Source: an uncultured Treponema sp. (lineage in GTDB: Bacteria; Spirochaetota; Spirochaetia; Treponematales; Treponemataceae). From it: DNA of 64,000 nucleotides. The notes beneath the pieces are model-generated. The model did not search any database and was not told the DNA's origin. It saw only the letters and a list, made by a program, of their open reading frames with translations. Positions 33,951 through 42,069 of the stretch are shown here, one piece after another. The position numbers and the translations under genes are program-made. Each line of letters opens with the position of its first letter. The first letter of the stretch is position 1. Where the stretch lies: NCBI GenBank assembly GCA_947166355.1, contig CAMVDX010000006.1:80383-144382 (forward strand), written 5' to 3'.

Positions 33951-34943
33951 TTAAAAGTTATTGCCTAATGTAGCAGCAATTACTGCTTTTATAGTGTGCA
34001 TGCGGTTTTCGGCTTCGTCAAAAACTACCGACTGTTTAGACTCGAAAACTTCGTCTGTAACTTCCATGGCTGTAAGGCCGAACTTCTCGCCTACTTCCTT
34101 ACCGATTTTTGTATTCAGGTCGTGGAAAGATGGCAGGTCGTGCATAAAGATTGCAGTTGTTTTTGCCTTTTTCATAACTTCTGCATTTACCTGATATGGT
34201 TTAAGGTCTGCAATGCGCTCTGCCCATACTTCATCCGGTTCACCCATGCTTACCCATACGTCGGTATAAATAATGTCGGCTCCGGCTGCGGCCTTATCAA
34301 CATCACTTTCCAGAGTGATTGAACCACCGCTTTCCTGGCACCACTTCTGGCATTCATCAACAAGTGCCTTATTAGGGAAATATTTTTCCGGAGCGCAGAG
34401 AGTGAGATTTAGACCAAGCTTTGAACATACAATGCAAAGTGAGTTTCCTATGTTGTAGCGGGCATCTCCAAAGTATACCAGCTTGAGTCCCTTGAGTTTT
34501 CCATAGTGCTCCCGAATTGTGAGCATATCGGCTAACATCTGTGTCGGGTGATATTCATTAGTAAGTCCGTTCCAGACAACGACGCCTGAGTATTTTGCGA
34601 GGTCTTCTACAATTGTCTGCTCGAATCCGCGGTATTCAATTCCGTCGAACATGCGGCCGAGAACGCGGGCTGTATCTGCAATGCTTTCTTTTTTACCAAT
34701 CTGACTTCCTTCTGCAAGATAGGTTGTACAGATACCAAGATCGTGTGCGGCAACTTCGAAAGCACAACGAGTGCGGGTACTTGTTTTTTCAAAAATGAGG
34801 GCAATGTTTTTTCCACGGTGAATGTCTACCGGAATCCCCTTCTTCTTTTTTTCCTTGAGGTCAGCAGCGAGATCAAGAAGACCTGTAATTTCTGCCGGAG
34901 AAAAATCTTTTAACGTAAGAAAATTGCGTCCTTTTAAGTCCAT
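33951..34943 (-). CDS. argF: Ornithine carbamoyltransferase-like protein
   Basis: The 330-residue protein joins carbamoyl phosphate to ornithine, giving citrulline, if it is a true OTCase. The carbamoyl-phosphate motif STRTR is at 55-59, [12 protein letters not shown] and the ornithine-side DVWVSMGE are present, and length is typical. One key position differs: the usual HCLP motif reads HDLP at 268-271, so the cysteine that contacts ornithine is Asp. The rest ([10 protein letters not shown]) is ordinary. GAGG lies upstream of the ATG. With argH elsewhere in the window an arginine route is plausible; a different amine acceptor is the alternative. Confidence 0.9.
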   Translation of the reverse strand: MDLKGRNFLTLKDFSPAEITGLLDLAADLKEKKKKGIPVDIHRGKNIALIFEKTSTRTRCAFEVAAHDLGICTTYLAEGSQIGKKESIADTARVLGRMFDGIEYRGFEQTIVEDLAKYSGVVVWNGLTNEYHPTQMLADMLTIREHYGKLKGLKLVYFGDARYNIGNSLCIVCSKLGLNLTLCAPEKYFPNKALVDECQKWCQESGGSITLESDVDKAAAGADIIYTDVWVSMGEPDEVWAERIADLKPYQVNAEVMKKAKTTAIFMHDLPSFHDLNTKIGKEVGEKFGLTAMEVTDEVFESKQSVVFDEAENRMHTIKAVIAATLGNNF

Positions 34944-34995
34944 AAAGTACCTCGAACAATTTATAATGAAAATAAAATTATAACATATAAATTAT

Positions 34996-35295
34996 TTTTA
35001 GACTAGATTCATTTTTTCAGTATTCTTTAAGTTGAGTTTTTGAATAGATTGCCACGTCGCCCTGCGGTCTCCTCGCAATGACGTGCAACACCAGCCGCCA
35101 TTTGCGGGCTCCTCGCAATGACGTGTAATGCCAGCCGCCATTTGCGGACTCCTCGTAATGACGTGTAATGCCAGCCGCCCTTAAGCTCGTCATTGCGAGC
35201 ACGTAGTGCGTGGCAATCCATTGTAAAAAATTATACATACGCCGCTTCACGTCGTTTGCATTTTAGGAAATTATTATCTAGTGCGCACACGCGCA
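34996..35295. repeat. Gene-free stretch with tandem family F1 repeats
   Basis: Between the argF promoter and the topoisomerase stop lie an F1 copy (35046-35080) and three direct units of exactly 40 bases starting at 35081, 35121 and 35161 (ACGTGTAATGCCAGCCGCC). The last runs into a reversed F1 copy ending at 35220. The minus-strand frames here are repeat sequence, not genes. Confidence 0.82.
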
Positions 35296-37626
35296 CTATG
35301 CATCAATTTCCTGAGCTAAGTTATGAACAATAAAGTCGCGGCGTTCCGGAGTATTGTTACCCATATAGAACTTGAGAACTTGAGGAACATTTTTAAGAGA
35401 CTGTATTGTAACCTGAGTAAGGTGCATTCCCTTATCTTCACTCTCTCCTTCTTTACGAGGGAAAATGAACTGACCAAACTCGCTCGGGTTGATTTCTCCA
35501 AGTCCCTTGAATCGGGTTACCTCTGCAGATTTTCCCATTTTAGCAACTTCTTTATCGCGGCTTTCTTCACTGTAGCAGTAAACGGTTTTTGTCTTATTGC
35601 GCACACGGAAAAGCGGAGTTTCGAGAATATAAACATGACCTGTTAAAACCAACTCTTCGAAGAAAAGAAGGAGATAAGTCATTACAAGATTTCGGATATG
35701 AAAACCATCGTTATCGGCATCAGTTGCGATAATGATTTTATCATAACGCAGACCTTCAATATCTTTCTGAACACCAAGACTGAAGGTAAGATTTTTTAAT
35801 TCTTCGTTTTCAAAAAGAGCCGACTTTTTGCGGCCGTACATATTTTCCGGTTTACCACGTAGAGAGAAAATTGCCTGATAAGAAACATCGCGGCTTCCAA
35901 CCATAGAACCAGTCGCAGAATCTCCCTCGGTAATAAAAATCATAGAGTTTGCGCCCTTCTCCCCATCCTGTAAATGATAGCGGCAATCCTTAAGCTTCTG
36001 AATTTTAAGCATTACAGATTTTTCTGCTTCACGAATCTGCTTTTCGGTTACACTGTTGATTTCGTTTCGGGCCTTCTGATTTTTGATGATTTTATCTTCG
36101 AGGGCACCTGCAACATCAGGATTGTGGCGAAGCCAGTCATCAATTGCTGTCTGAACTTCCTTAATGATTGGAGCACGGATTTCTACATTACCAAGCTTGT
36201 TTTTTGTCTGGCTGGTAAACATAGGATTATCAAGGCCAATTTTGAGAGCACAGATTAATCCGCCGCATACATCCTTTTCATCGTACTCTTTTTTAAAGAA
36301 AGAATTTACGCCCTTTGTAACACCGTCGAGGAAGGAAGTTACGTGAGTACCGCCATCTTCTGTGCTCTGGCCATTTACAAAAGAATAAACATATTTATCA
36401 AGACTGTTAGTGTGAGTTAACACGAACTCAAGATTTTCACCCTTGTAACTGAAGATTTTGTATAGAGACTTTCCGTCCATCTCATGCTCAAGCAAATCCT
36501 GAATACCATTCTGGCTGATATATTCCTGACCGTTACATTTGAGCATAAGCCCCGGATTAAGATATGCATAATTCCAGAGTCTCTTTTCAACATACTCCAT
36601 ATTAAAGCTGTATTTTCCAAAAAGCTCTGTATCTGGCTCGAACTCAAGGTAAGTTCCGTTTGGAACCCCAGGCTTTGCATTACCGGTTTTACCGCTGAGT
36701 TTTTCTCCCTTTGCAAATTCTACTACGGCCATTTTTCCATCTCGGATTGAAGCGGCACGGAAGTAAGAAGAAAGAGCATTAGTTGCTTTGATACCTACAC
36801 CGTTCATACCGATTGCCTGCTTGAACACATTGTTGTTGTACTTGGCACCGGTATTTACATTACTTACACAGTCTTCGAGTTTTCCAAGAGGAATACCACG
36901 TCCATAGTCGCGGATTTTTACACGGCCATCTTTGATTTCAATATCAATTTTTTTACCGAAGCCCTGAGAGAACTCGTCGACAGAGTTATCGATTCCTTCC
37001 TTAAGAAGGATGTAGATACCATCATTTTCATTTGAACCGTCGCCGAGAGAACCAATATACATACCTGGGCGCAGACGGATATGCTCAAGACCTTCGAGGT
37101 GCTGGATGGAATCTTCGTCATAAACACCAGGTTTTGCGGCAGCTGCAGAAGCAGTTTTTGCTGATTTTGCAGAAGCTTTAGAAGGAGTTTTTTCTGGAAC
37201 TTTTGCAGAAACTGATTTTTCAGGTGTTTTTGAAGCAGCCGAAATCTTTGCTGGTGCAGAGGCTTTTGCCGGAGTTTTTGCGGTGGCAGAGTTCTTTGCA
37301 GTTGCAGCTTTAGCGGTAACGGCAGAAGTCTTTGTTACAGCGGATGTTTTCGCTGCTGTTGATTTTACAGGTGTCTTTTCTGCTGAAGCCTTTACAGTTT
37401 TTGCAGCAGGTTTTACAGCCTTTGTGGCCGTTTTAGCAGGAGCTTTGGCCTCTGTTTTTGTGGCAGTTTTAGTCGCAGGTTTAGCGGCAGTTTTAGCAGC
37501 TGATTTTGCAGTAGTTGTTTTTTTTGCCGGAGTCGTTTTAGAAGCAGTTGATTTTGACGCAGCAGCCTTTTCTGCTGCCTGCATAGCGGCAATACGGGCC
37601 GAAAGCCCAGTTTTTTTCTCTGACAT
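35296..37626 (-). CDS. parE: Type IIA topoisomerase subunit B (ParE/GyrB-like) with histone-like tail
   Basis: The protein has 776 residues from ATG 37626. Residues 170-776 are a GHKL/Toprim type IIA topoisomerase B subunit: HIRLRPGMYIG, KEGIDNSVDE with the catalytic Glu, GRGIPLG, GMNGVGIKATNALS, the Toprim EGDSA and DADNDG, and RFKGLGEI near the end. It supplies ATP-driven strand passage with a ParC/GyrA partner not in this window. Residues 1-166 are a low-complexity tail of Lys, Ala, Thr, Ser and Pro (repeats like AAKTAAKPATKTATK) resembling histone H1 C-terminal domains. ParE rather than GyrB is favoured by the DADNDG form; this is not certain. GGTGGGA precedes the ATG. Confidence 0.9.
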   Translation of the reverse strand: MSEKKTGLSARIAAMQAAEKAAASKSTASKTTPAKKTTTAKSAAKTAAKPATKTATKTEAKAPAKTATKAVKPAAKTVKASAEKTPVKSTAAKTSAVTKTSAVTAKAATAKNSATAKTPAKASAPAKISAASKTPEKSVSAKVPEKTPSKASAKSAKTASAAAAKPGVYDEDSIQHLEGLEHIRLRPGMYIGSLGDGSNENDGIYILLKEGIDNSVDEFSQGFGKKIDIEIKDGRVKIRDYGRGIPLGKLEDCVSNVNTGAKYNNNVFKQAIGMNGVGIKATNALSSYFRAASIRDGKMAVVEFAKGEKLSGKTGNAKPGVPNGTYLEFEPDTELFGKYSFNMEYVEKRLWNYAYLNPGLMLKCNGQEYISQNGIQDLLEHEMDGKSLYKIFSYKGENLEFVLTHTNSLDKYVYSFVNGQSTEDGGTHVTSFLDGVTKGVNSFFKKEYDEKDVCGGLICALKIGLDNPMFTSQTKNKLGNVEIRAPIIKEVQTAIDDWLRHNPDVAGALEDKIIKNQKARNEINSVTEKQIREAEKSVMLKIQKLKDCRYHLQDGEKGANSMIFITEGDSATGSMVGSRDVSYQAIFSLRGKPENMYGRKKSALFENEELKNLTFSLGVQKDIEGLRYDKIIIATDADNDGFHIRNLVMTYLLLFFEELVLTGHVYILETPLFRVRNKTKTVYCYSEESRDKEVAKMGKSAEVTRFKGLGEINPSEFGQFIFPRKEGESEDKGMHLTQVTIQSLKNVPQVLKFYMGNNTPERRDFIVHNLAQEIDA

Positions 37627-37650
37627 TTTGATCCCACCCAAAAATGTTTA

Positions 37651-38706
37651 TTATAATAGTAGAATTTTATTATGAGATTTGAGTAAAGTCAAGAGGTCAT
37701 TCAGTACTCTTTTTTTATCTGTAGTCCAGTCTGGTGCAAGCAACTGGCTTTTCGGCGGGTCACCGGTGAGGCGGTGGACTACGCTGTTTTGAGGGAGGAG
37801 CGGCAGGGCTTTTTGCAAAAGGGCAAAATAACGCTCTTTTGTGAGGGGCTCGTATTCGCCGGCTTCGTAGAGTTGCGCGAGACGTGTGTTTTTAATGATA
37901 TAGAGGCTGGTGATTTTCAAGCCCCACTTGTCATACAGGCGAAGGTCGGGATCTATATCATCAGATCCTGAAACATAGGGAGCGACGGCTGAAGGCTGGG
38001 AAACTGCTCCAGTAGAGCAGTTTGAGCGAGTCTCCGAGCAGCTATGCTGCGAAGGGGAAGCATGATACAGATTCTGTTCCACTACAAATTTTACAGAGTT
38101 CAGCATATCTTCTTCACTCTCGCCTGGCAAGCCGAAAATCAGATGGGTGACTATGTGGATGGATGGCGCTGCCTCGCGGATACGGTGGACAGTGTCTATG
38201 TAATCTTGATTTGTGTAGCAGCGGTTGATCAGATGGCCGGTTGTTTCGTTACTAGTCTGAAGGCCGAGTTCTATCTGGACAAAGTGTGACCGGGAGATTT
38301 CGGCGAGACCTCGTAAAATCGCCGGACTCAGGCAATCAGGGCGGGTGGCTACAGCAAGACCTGCGACTCCCGCGCAGGAAAGGGCTTCGTGATATTTTGC
38401 AAGCAATTCCCGGGGGTCGCCATAAGTCGAAGTAAAACTTTGAAAATAAGCAATGTACTTTCCCTGACGCTCCCCGCTGCGCCCGCGTAATTTGTTTTCA
38501 ACAAACTTTTTCCCCTGCTCCAGCTGCTCTGTAATTGTCAGACTCCTGCCCGCGGTAAAATCTCCGCTACCAGCTTGAGAGCAGAAAATACAGCCGCCAG
38601 TCCCTTTAGTCCCGTCGCGGTTTGGACAGGTGCAGCCGGCATCCAGAGAAATCTTATAAGTTTTGCAACCGAAAATGGATTGGTAGAACTGAGAAAGTGT
38701 TAGCAT
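37651..38706 (-). CDS. Radical SAM protein (TIGR01212/YhcC type) with inserted repeat
   Basis: The 351-residue protein starts like the YhcC family: FGCKTYKISLDAGCTCPNRDGTKGTGGCIFC, with cluster cysteines C27, C39 and C42. It continues with FQSFTSTYGD, RPDCLS, LGLQTSNE and LIFGLPGESEEDML, and ends VVHRLTGDPPKSQLLAPDW. Function in the family is not firmly known. Between FVVEQ and WGLKITSLYI, where homologs have only a few residues, about 40 extra residues appear (near 205-250). They are encoded by a palindromic repeat whose second copy is intergenic at 38744-38846. The frame stays open. TATAAT ends seven bases before the ATG. Confidence 0.88.
   Translation of the reverse strand: MLTLSQFYQSIFGCKTYKISLDAGCTCPNRDGTKGTGGCIFCSQAGSGDFTAGRSLTITEQLEQGKKFVENKLRGRSGERQGKYIAYFQSFTSTYGDPRELLAKYHEALSCAGVAGLAVATRPDCLSPAILRGLAEISRSHFVQIELGLQTSNETTGHLINRCYTNQDYIDTVHRIREAAPSIHIVTHLIFGLPGESEEDMLNSVKFVVEQNLYHASPSQHSCSETRSNCSTGAVSQPSAVAPYVSGSDDIDPDLRLYDKWGLKITSLYIIKNTRLAQLYEAGEYEPLTKERYFALLQKALPLLPQNSVVHRLTGDPPKSQLLAPDWTTDKKRVLNDLLTLLKSHNKILLL
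37968..38065. repeat. Family F2 palindromic repeat inside a coding region
   Basis: Shares CTGAAACATAGGGAGCGAC at its left end and GAGCGAGTCTCCGAGC plus CTATGC..CGAAGG..AGCATGA at its right end with 38744-38846. The central hairpin differs (AACTGCTC / GAGCAGTT here) but keeps pairing. It encodes roughly residues 214-246 of the radical SAM protein. Confidence 0.88.
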
Positions 38707-38743
38707 AAATCATATTATATTGAAAGAACATTGTAATAAATAG

Positions 38744-38846
38744 ATGCTGAAACATAGGGAGCGACACTGCGAAGCAGTGTAAAAATAGTCCTGTGGACTA
38801 TTTTTAGCGAGTCTCCGAGCGGCTATGCCACGAAGGTTCAGCATGA
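38744..38846. repeat. Family F2 palindromic repeat, intergenic copy
   Basis: Ends ATGCTGAA and TTCAGCAT are complementary. Inside are ACACTGC-GAA-GCAGTGT and AAAAATAGTCC-TGT-GGACTATTTTT, both perfect. It begins about 38 bases upstream of the radical SAM start, so two copies flank the first two thirds of that gene. Confidence 0.88.
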
Positions 38847-38979
38847 CTGTAATTTATTGTTCTGCATGACCATAATTTATGGCAGGAATCCGGCAACTTA
38901 AGGGCCGAAACCGGCAGGTCGCGAAAAAGCCCGTTCCTTTCTGTATTTTTCTATTATATATTTTGCGGCGGAGGTTGTT
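38847..38979. other. Intergenic region with a structured GC-rich block
   Basis: About 38880-38935 is much more GC-rich than its surroundings and self-complementary (CCGGC twice, GGGCCG, GGAA/TTCC). Then comes an AT-rich promoter-like stretch and GGCGGAGG before the ATG at 38980. The block is not a riboswitch class I recognise and may be another repeat copy. Confidence 0.5.
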
Positions 38980-39831
38980 ATGAAAAGCAACAAAACTTTT
39001 AAATATGTAATGTATGTCACATTGGTTCACTGCCTGACTTATTTTCTCTGCGGTGTAATTTTCTCAAATCTTCTGCGCTACGACTATTGGTGGCAGCAGC
39101 CCGGAGTTTGCGATTACTTCAGAGAATATGGCGGAACAGCAAATGCACTTGGTCCTTTTGCTCAGATTATAAGAGGGCTTTTATTTGCCTTTATTCTTCT
39201 TCCATTCAGGGAATTTTTCAAAGCTAAAAAATACAGCTGGCTTTTTCTCTGGCTTTTGTTTGTAGGAATTGGAATTATCGGCCCAATGTCTTCAGCACCT
39301 TCTTCAATCGAAGGCGTAATCTATTCTAAGCTGCCGCTTGCCTTTCATTTTATAGGCTTACCGGAAGTAATGACTCAGACTTTGCTTTTCAGCGTTTTGG
39401 TTTGCAAATACATCAATCAGCCTGAAGACAAGAAATCGATTTTGCAAAACACAGTTCTAATGGCGATAATTCTTGCTGTCGGATTGTTTTTTGTCTACAC
39501 AATTGTTTCAATCATTTTTGCATTAATTCAAAAGGTTGAAATAAAAACAGAGCACACAGACATAAAAAATATGCTGCAATTTTATCTGCCGATGCTTCTT
39601 ACTTTTGTGCTGGCTTTGATTTCAAAGCCAAAGCTGATTTTCAGAACACTTATTCTTTATGCCGGCTCTGTACTTATTTTTACTCTTTATCAGGGGCTTG
39701 TGCTGAAAGACATGAATCTGATTTATGATTTTGCAGCGCCGATACTGCCGACAATGCTCTTTTATTGGGTTGGTTTGATGCGGGAAAAATCTTACCAGAA
39801 ATCTGAAAAGTCTGATACAATAGAAGAATGA
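38980..39831 (+). CDS. Hypothetical polytopic membrane protein linked to a LytTR regulator
   Basis: The 283-residue protein has about seven to eight membrane segments, with two long charged loops around residues 85-90 and 180-195. No family is recognised. GGCGGAGG is a strong ribosome site. Its stop overlaps the LytTR gene start by four bases (ATGA), so they are made together. LytTR regulators are often encoded with a membrane partner that controls them, so this protein may be a membrane sensor, an anti-activator or the regulated target. The final 15 residues are Lys/Glu/Ser-rich and cytoplasmic in type. Confidence 0.72.
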   Translation: MKSNKTFKYVMYVTLVHCLTYFLCGVIFSNLLRYDYWWQQPGVCDYFREYGGTANALGPFAQIIRGLLFAFILLPFREFFKAKKYSWLFLWLLFVGIGIIGPMSSAPSSIEGVIYSKLPLAFHFIGLPEVMTQTLLFSVLVCKYINQPEDKKSILQNTVLMAIILAVGLFFVYTIVSIIFALIQKVEIKTEHTDIKNMLQFYLPMLLTFVLALISKPKLIFRTLILYAGSVLIFTLYQGLVLKDMNLIYDFAAPILPTMLFYWVGLMREKSYQKSEKSDTIEE

Positions 39832-40265
39832 AAATAACAATTCAGACAGATGCTTCTGTTCAGGAGACAACGCTGAGCATTACCTGTCGGGAAATAACTC
39901 CTGAACTTGAACGTCTTATAGAAGCCCTGAGACTTTCTGACAAAAAACTTTCTGTTCGGGTAAACGGTGAGATTCGTCTGATTGACTTGAAATCAATTTT
40001 GTATGTAGAAACTGTTGAACGAAATTCCTTCATTTATACAGAGGATGGAGTTTTTGAAAGTCAGCTTCGTTTATATGAGCTTGAAGCAATGCTGACAGAA
40101 CACAACTTTATCCGCGTAAATAAATCTACCCTTGTAAATCTGAATATGATTGAAAGCCTTAAATCTGATATAGACAGACGAATCCGCGTTACGCTGAAAA
40201 ACGGCTATCAGCTGATTATTTCACGCGCCTATGCGGAAGATTTTAAGTCCAAGCTTGGAGTGTAA
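39828..40265 (+). CDS. LytTR-family DNA-binding regulator
   Basis: The 145-residue protein has a short N-terminal part (about 45 residues) and a LytTR DNA-binding domain: KSILYVETVERNSFIYTEDGVFESQLRLYELEAML, then FIRVNKSTLVNLNMIESL and a basic C-terminal strand. There is no receiver domain, so it does not take phosphorylation and is probably controlled by its membrane partners. It overlaps the upstream membrane gene and is followed after hairpins by a DUF3021-like membrane protein, a common LytTR arrangement. Confidence 0.92.
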   Translation: MKITIQTDASVQETTLSITCREITPELERLIEALRLSDKKLSVRVNGEIRLIDLKSILYVETVERNSFIYTEDGVFESQLRLYELEAMLTEHNFIRVNKSTLVNLNMIESLKSDIDRRIRVTLKNGYQLIISRAYAEDFKSKLGV

Positions 40266-40380
40266 GGAGATATGAAAAAAATTACATCCATGTAATTTTT
40301 TTCATAGCAGATTTTGCCGTTGGCAAAACTGCGATATCGTGCATCCTGCACGACCGCTAACGCGGAGTTTTAAGGAGAAG
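40266..40380. repeat. Run of hairpins between LytTR and DUF3021-like genes
   Basis: In order: AAAATTACAT-CC-ATGTAATTTTTTT (40278-40304), a terminator-like palindrome; GCAGATTTTGCC / GGCAAAACTGC (about 40308-40333); TCGTGCA-TCC-TGCACGA; and CGCTAACGCG. GGAG before ATG 40384 follows. The first hairpin could attenuate read-through into the membrane gene. Confidence 0.7.
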
Positions 40381-40383
40381 AAT

Positions 40384-40845
40384 ATGAAAGAGAAATTAAA
40401 ACAATTTATAGAGAGCCTTTTAATTATATTTGCAGTTATCATTTTGATTTTTATAATTCCAACAAAATTTCTCGGAGAAAAAACCAGAGAATTTTCCAAT
40501 CTCTTTCTACTTGGAAATCAGGGGCTTGCAATAAAAACAATTCTTCAATTTTTCGCCTTTTCATTTTTAATCAATATATTCAGATTTATATTTCTGACAG
40601 ATATGATTTTCAAAAAAGCACGACCGGTTTTCAGATACCTTCTTTTCTTTCTTTCGACAACTATTGTTTTTGCCTTATTCGCTTTGATTTTCCAATGGAT
40701 TCCAAATAAGATGATTTTCTGGCTGCTGGTTCTGCTTTCTTATTCAGTAAGTACAATTCTAAGCATTCTGGTCACAAGGTTCTTTGCAAAAAAAGAAGAT
40801 GCCAGAATGAATGATGCACTTGCGAAAATGCAGGAGAGATGCTGA
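40384..40845 (+). CDS. DUF3021-like membrane protein
   Basis: The 153-residue protein has four membrane helices separated by short loops, and a charged C-terminal tail (RFFAKKEDARMNDALAKMQ). Size, topology and position right after a LytTR gene fit DUF3021, whose members modulate LytTR partners. Start at ATG 40384, with AAGGAG seven bases upstream; the longer open frame would include hairpin DNA. The regulatory role is inferred from the arrangement only. Confidence 0.72.
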   Translation: MKEKLKQFIESLLIIFAVIILIFIIPTKFLGEKTREFSNLFLLGNQGLAIKTILQFFAFSFLINIFRFIFLTDMIFKKARPVFRYLLFFLSTTIVFALFALIFQWIPNKMIFWLLVLLSYSVSTILSILVTRFFAKKEDARMNDALAKMQERC

Positions 40846-40863
40846 ACCTTTTGCCCATGTTTA

Positions 40864-41187
40864 TCAGAAGCCACAAATCTCTTTACATAAGGAATCATAA
40901 ATTTTTACATTCTGATTTCCCCGGTAACTATAAACAGCATTGACCTTTTCATCTTTTATATAAGTCAATTCATAATTATTTCCAAACCTTCTTTGCAGAT
41001 AATAAAAGTTTACCGCTTCGGCAAAATCATCCATCCAGTTTGTTGCAGCATAAAGTGTACAGAAAGGAGTTTTTGCAAGATAATCAATAATCTCTTTTCC
41101 ATTCTTAATCGGAATTTTTGTACCGTATTCATAAAAGGCAGTCTTTTCAAATTTTTTATTCTGATATTTTTTCAGAGGCTCATTCAT
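40864..41187 (-). CDS. Small hypothetical protein coupled to the M28 peptidase
   Basis: This gene codes 107 residues. Its ATG at 41187 lies inside the 3' end of the peptidase gene (ATGAATGA overlap of eight bases), so translation should be coupled. The product is soluble, with TNWMDDFAEAVNFYYLQRRF at its centre, a pattern seen in C-terminal segments of some larger putative metalloproteins. It could therefore be a remnant, but no adjoining fragment supplies the missing part. I know no function. Confidence 0.55.
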   Translation of the reverse strand: MNEPLKKYQNKKFEKTAFYEYGTKIPIKNGKEIIDYLAKTPFCTLYAATNWMDDFAEAVNFYYLQRRFGNNYELTYIKDEKVNAVYSYRGNQNVKIYDSLCKEICGF

Positions 41188-41998
41188 ATTCTGCCAGACT
41201 TTTGAGGGCAGCAAGATTATTCAAAATGTTATGAAAGATTTCGAAGCTTTGCGGATTGAGCGAGGCAAGGTTGTCGCCTGCGGTGTGCAGGAGCTGCCAG
41301 GTTTCGGGGATCTGACCGCGTGTGGCCGCAGTAACTTCTGCTGAGGGCAGCATTGTGATTGCCACGGCGGGAATACCATTTGCTATGAAGCTTGCGTTGT
41401 CGGAATAGTTACAGGGCAGACAAAACCAGCGGCCATTGGCAGAGGACTGCAGGAGAGCGGCGGCGCGCTGTTCGAGGACGGTGAAAGACTTTACGAAGCC
41501 GGCCGGAGTTTTAGGTGGCAGGATTGTTTGTGTTAAAACCGGAACGTCGCCGCGTCCCATACAGTCGAATACGAAGATGTCATCGTTCGTGATGCCGAGG
41601 CGGCGGAAAACCTGAGCCAGTGGAAAGGCTCCCTGCTCTGCGACACCACCCGCCGCGCCGAGTTCTTCGCCGTCGGTGAAAATAAGGCGGATGTTGTGAA
41701 ATTGGCCGCCTGCCAGCTTCGCGAGTTTTGCCGCCCACTCCAGAAGACAGAATACAGCCGCCGAATTGTCATTGGCTCCCGGACTGCCGGGAAATCTGTC
41801 ATAGTGCGCTATAACTGTTTTTATGCGGAAAGTCGGATCATATTGATTTTGCGGAAACTTTACATAGATATGATTTTTTCCTTCCATCTGTAAAATCGGA
41901 GCTTCGAGTCCGGCGTCATTCAGGTAATTTTGAATAAAGGCGGCCCGGTCGCAGTCTGGCGCGATGAAGTCTTTGAAGCTGGAAGGTATTGTGTACAT
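41180..41998 (-). CDS. M28-family zinc peptidase
   Basis: The 272-residue protein has the M28 ligand order: His in IAHYDRF, Asp in GANDNSA, the catalytic/zinc Glu pair in FTDGEELGAAGG, Asp in VFDCMGRGD and His near the end in LLHTAGD. M28 enzymes are aminopeptidases or glutaminyl cyclases. No signal peptide is seen, so it is probably cytoplasmic. Start at ATG 41998: TTGACG-18-TATAAT ends six bases upstream, which fits a leaderless mRNA; twelve more codons to the in-frame start at 42034 would cover the promoter. Confidence 0.87.
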   Translation of the reverse strand: MYTIPSSFKDFIAPDCDRAAFIQNYLNDAGLEAPILQMEGKNHIYVKFPQNQYDPTFRIKTVIAHYDRFPGSPGANDNSAAVFCLLEWAAKLAKLAGGQFHNIRLIFTDGEELGAAGGVAEQGAFPLAQVFRRLGITNDDIFVFDCMGRGDVPVLTQTILPPKTPAGFVKSFTVLEQRAAALLQSSANGRWFCLPCNYSDNASFIANGIPAVAITMLPSAEVTAATRGQIPETWQLLHTAGDNLASLNPQSFEIFHNILNNLAALKSLAEYE

Positions 41999-42004
41999 GT
42001 GTCT

Positions 42005-42034
42005 ATTATAGAAGAAAAAGAATGTTTTCGTCAA
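42005..42034 (-). promoter_or_regulatory. Leaderless promoter of the M28 peptidase gene
   Basis: TTGACG (42029-42034), 18 bases and TATAAT (42005-42010) on the minus strand, with six bases to the ATG. Confidence 0.78.
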
Positions 42035-42069
42035 AATGAAAAGTAATATAGACTGTATTTTTAGTCTTG

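Noticed and set aside
38880..38935. Riboswitch upstream of the 38980 membrane gene
   Set aside because: The block lies upstream of the likely promoter, and its sequence matches no riboswitch class I know; it is more likely a repeat.
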